Shown one piece after another: positions 63,976 through 64,000 of a stretch of DNA of 64,000 bases; positions within the stretch are counted from its first letter, which is position 1, and each line of letters opens with the position of its first letter. The notes beneath the pieces were generated by a model. It searched no databases. It saw nothing but the letters and a program-made list of their open reading frames with translations, and was not told the DNA's origin. Source of the DNA: Luidia sarsii (taxonomy: Eukaryota; Echinodermata; Asteroidea; Paxillosida; Luidiidae); contig OX465117.1 of the NCBI GenBank assembly GCA_949987565.1, positions 2,336,214 to 2,400,213 on the forward strand, read 5' to 3'. The position numbers were made by a program, and so were the translations under genes.

Positions 63976-64000
63976 TTTTAAGTAGAAAGAAAACTACACA

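Overview
This is a eukaryotic, intron-rich window from an invertebrate animal. Three multi-exon genes are set in a dense field of fold-back (MITE-like) elements, tRNA-derived SINEs and minisatellites. The gene set (BMPER/crossveinless-2, Maelstrom, and a DAPK-like ankyrin-ROCO-death protein joined to a CARD-caspase) together with a degenerate TTAGGG tract fits a deuterostome invertebrate such as an echinoderm, hemichordate or amphioxus. The sequence alone does not settle the species. I worked out every exon by hand from splice sites, reading phase and protein pattern. The summed exon lengths of all three models are multiples of three.

Layout. From 392 to 7511 (+) lies the 3' part of a BMPER-like gene: eight exons coding VWC, VWD with GDPH and CGLCG motifs, C8 and TIL. 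Tail to tail with it, 27908 back to 9712 (-), is a complete 13-exon Maelstrom gene of 517 aa: HMG box, RNase-H-like MAEL domain with the E-C-H-C residues, and a Gly/Arg-rich tail whose coding end is one unit of a 74-bp tandem array. Head to head with Maelstrom, 30275 to 61742 (+), is a 24-coding-exon gene for a protein of about 1388 aa. Its order is ankyrin repeats, Roc GTPase, COR, death domain, CARD-like domain, and a caspase-2-like catalytic domain with intact SHG and QACRGE motifs. All exon junctions keep phase, including a 31-nt microexon that joins the DAPK-like half to the CARD-caspase half. This single-chain GTPase-death-CARD-caspase protein is the most unusual object in the window and the best candidate for an undescribed cell-death or immune system.

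The introns and intergenic parts are mostly repeats. There are at least a dozen inverted-repeat families, several nested in each other. There are many tRNA-SINE copies, including a tandem run of four, a Penelope-like GIY-YIG fragment, two LINE tails, a ~695-bp near-perfect palindrome, and tandem arrays with units of 14, 19, 26, 33, 67, 74, 76, 84, 106 and ~183 bp. One 1.5-kb array (18.1-19.7 kb) is made only of a 19-bp piece of the commonest fold-back terminus. One fold-back family and the Penelope fragment share a CTGANGA / stem-loop / GAAAC motif whose stem differs in sequence between copies but still pairs, which suggests a hammerhead-like structured RNA.

How the genes relate: BMPER is an extracellular BMP regulator, Maelstrom a germline piRNA factor, and the third protein a predicted GTP-regulated caspase. 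Nothing in the sequence ties them into one pathway. Their arrangement is convergent (BMPER/MAEL) and divergent (MAEL/caspase).
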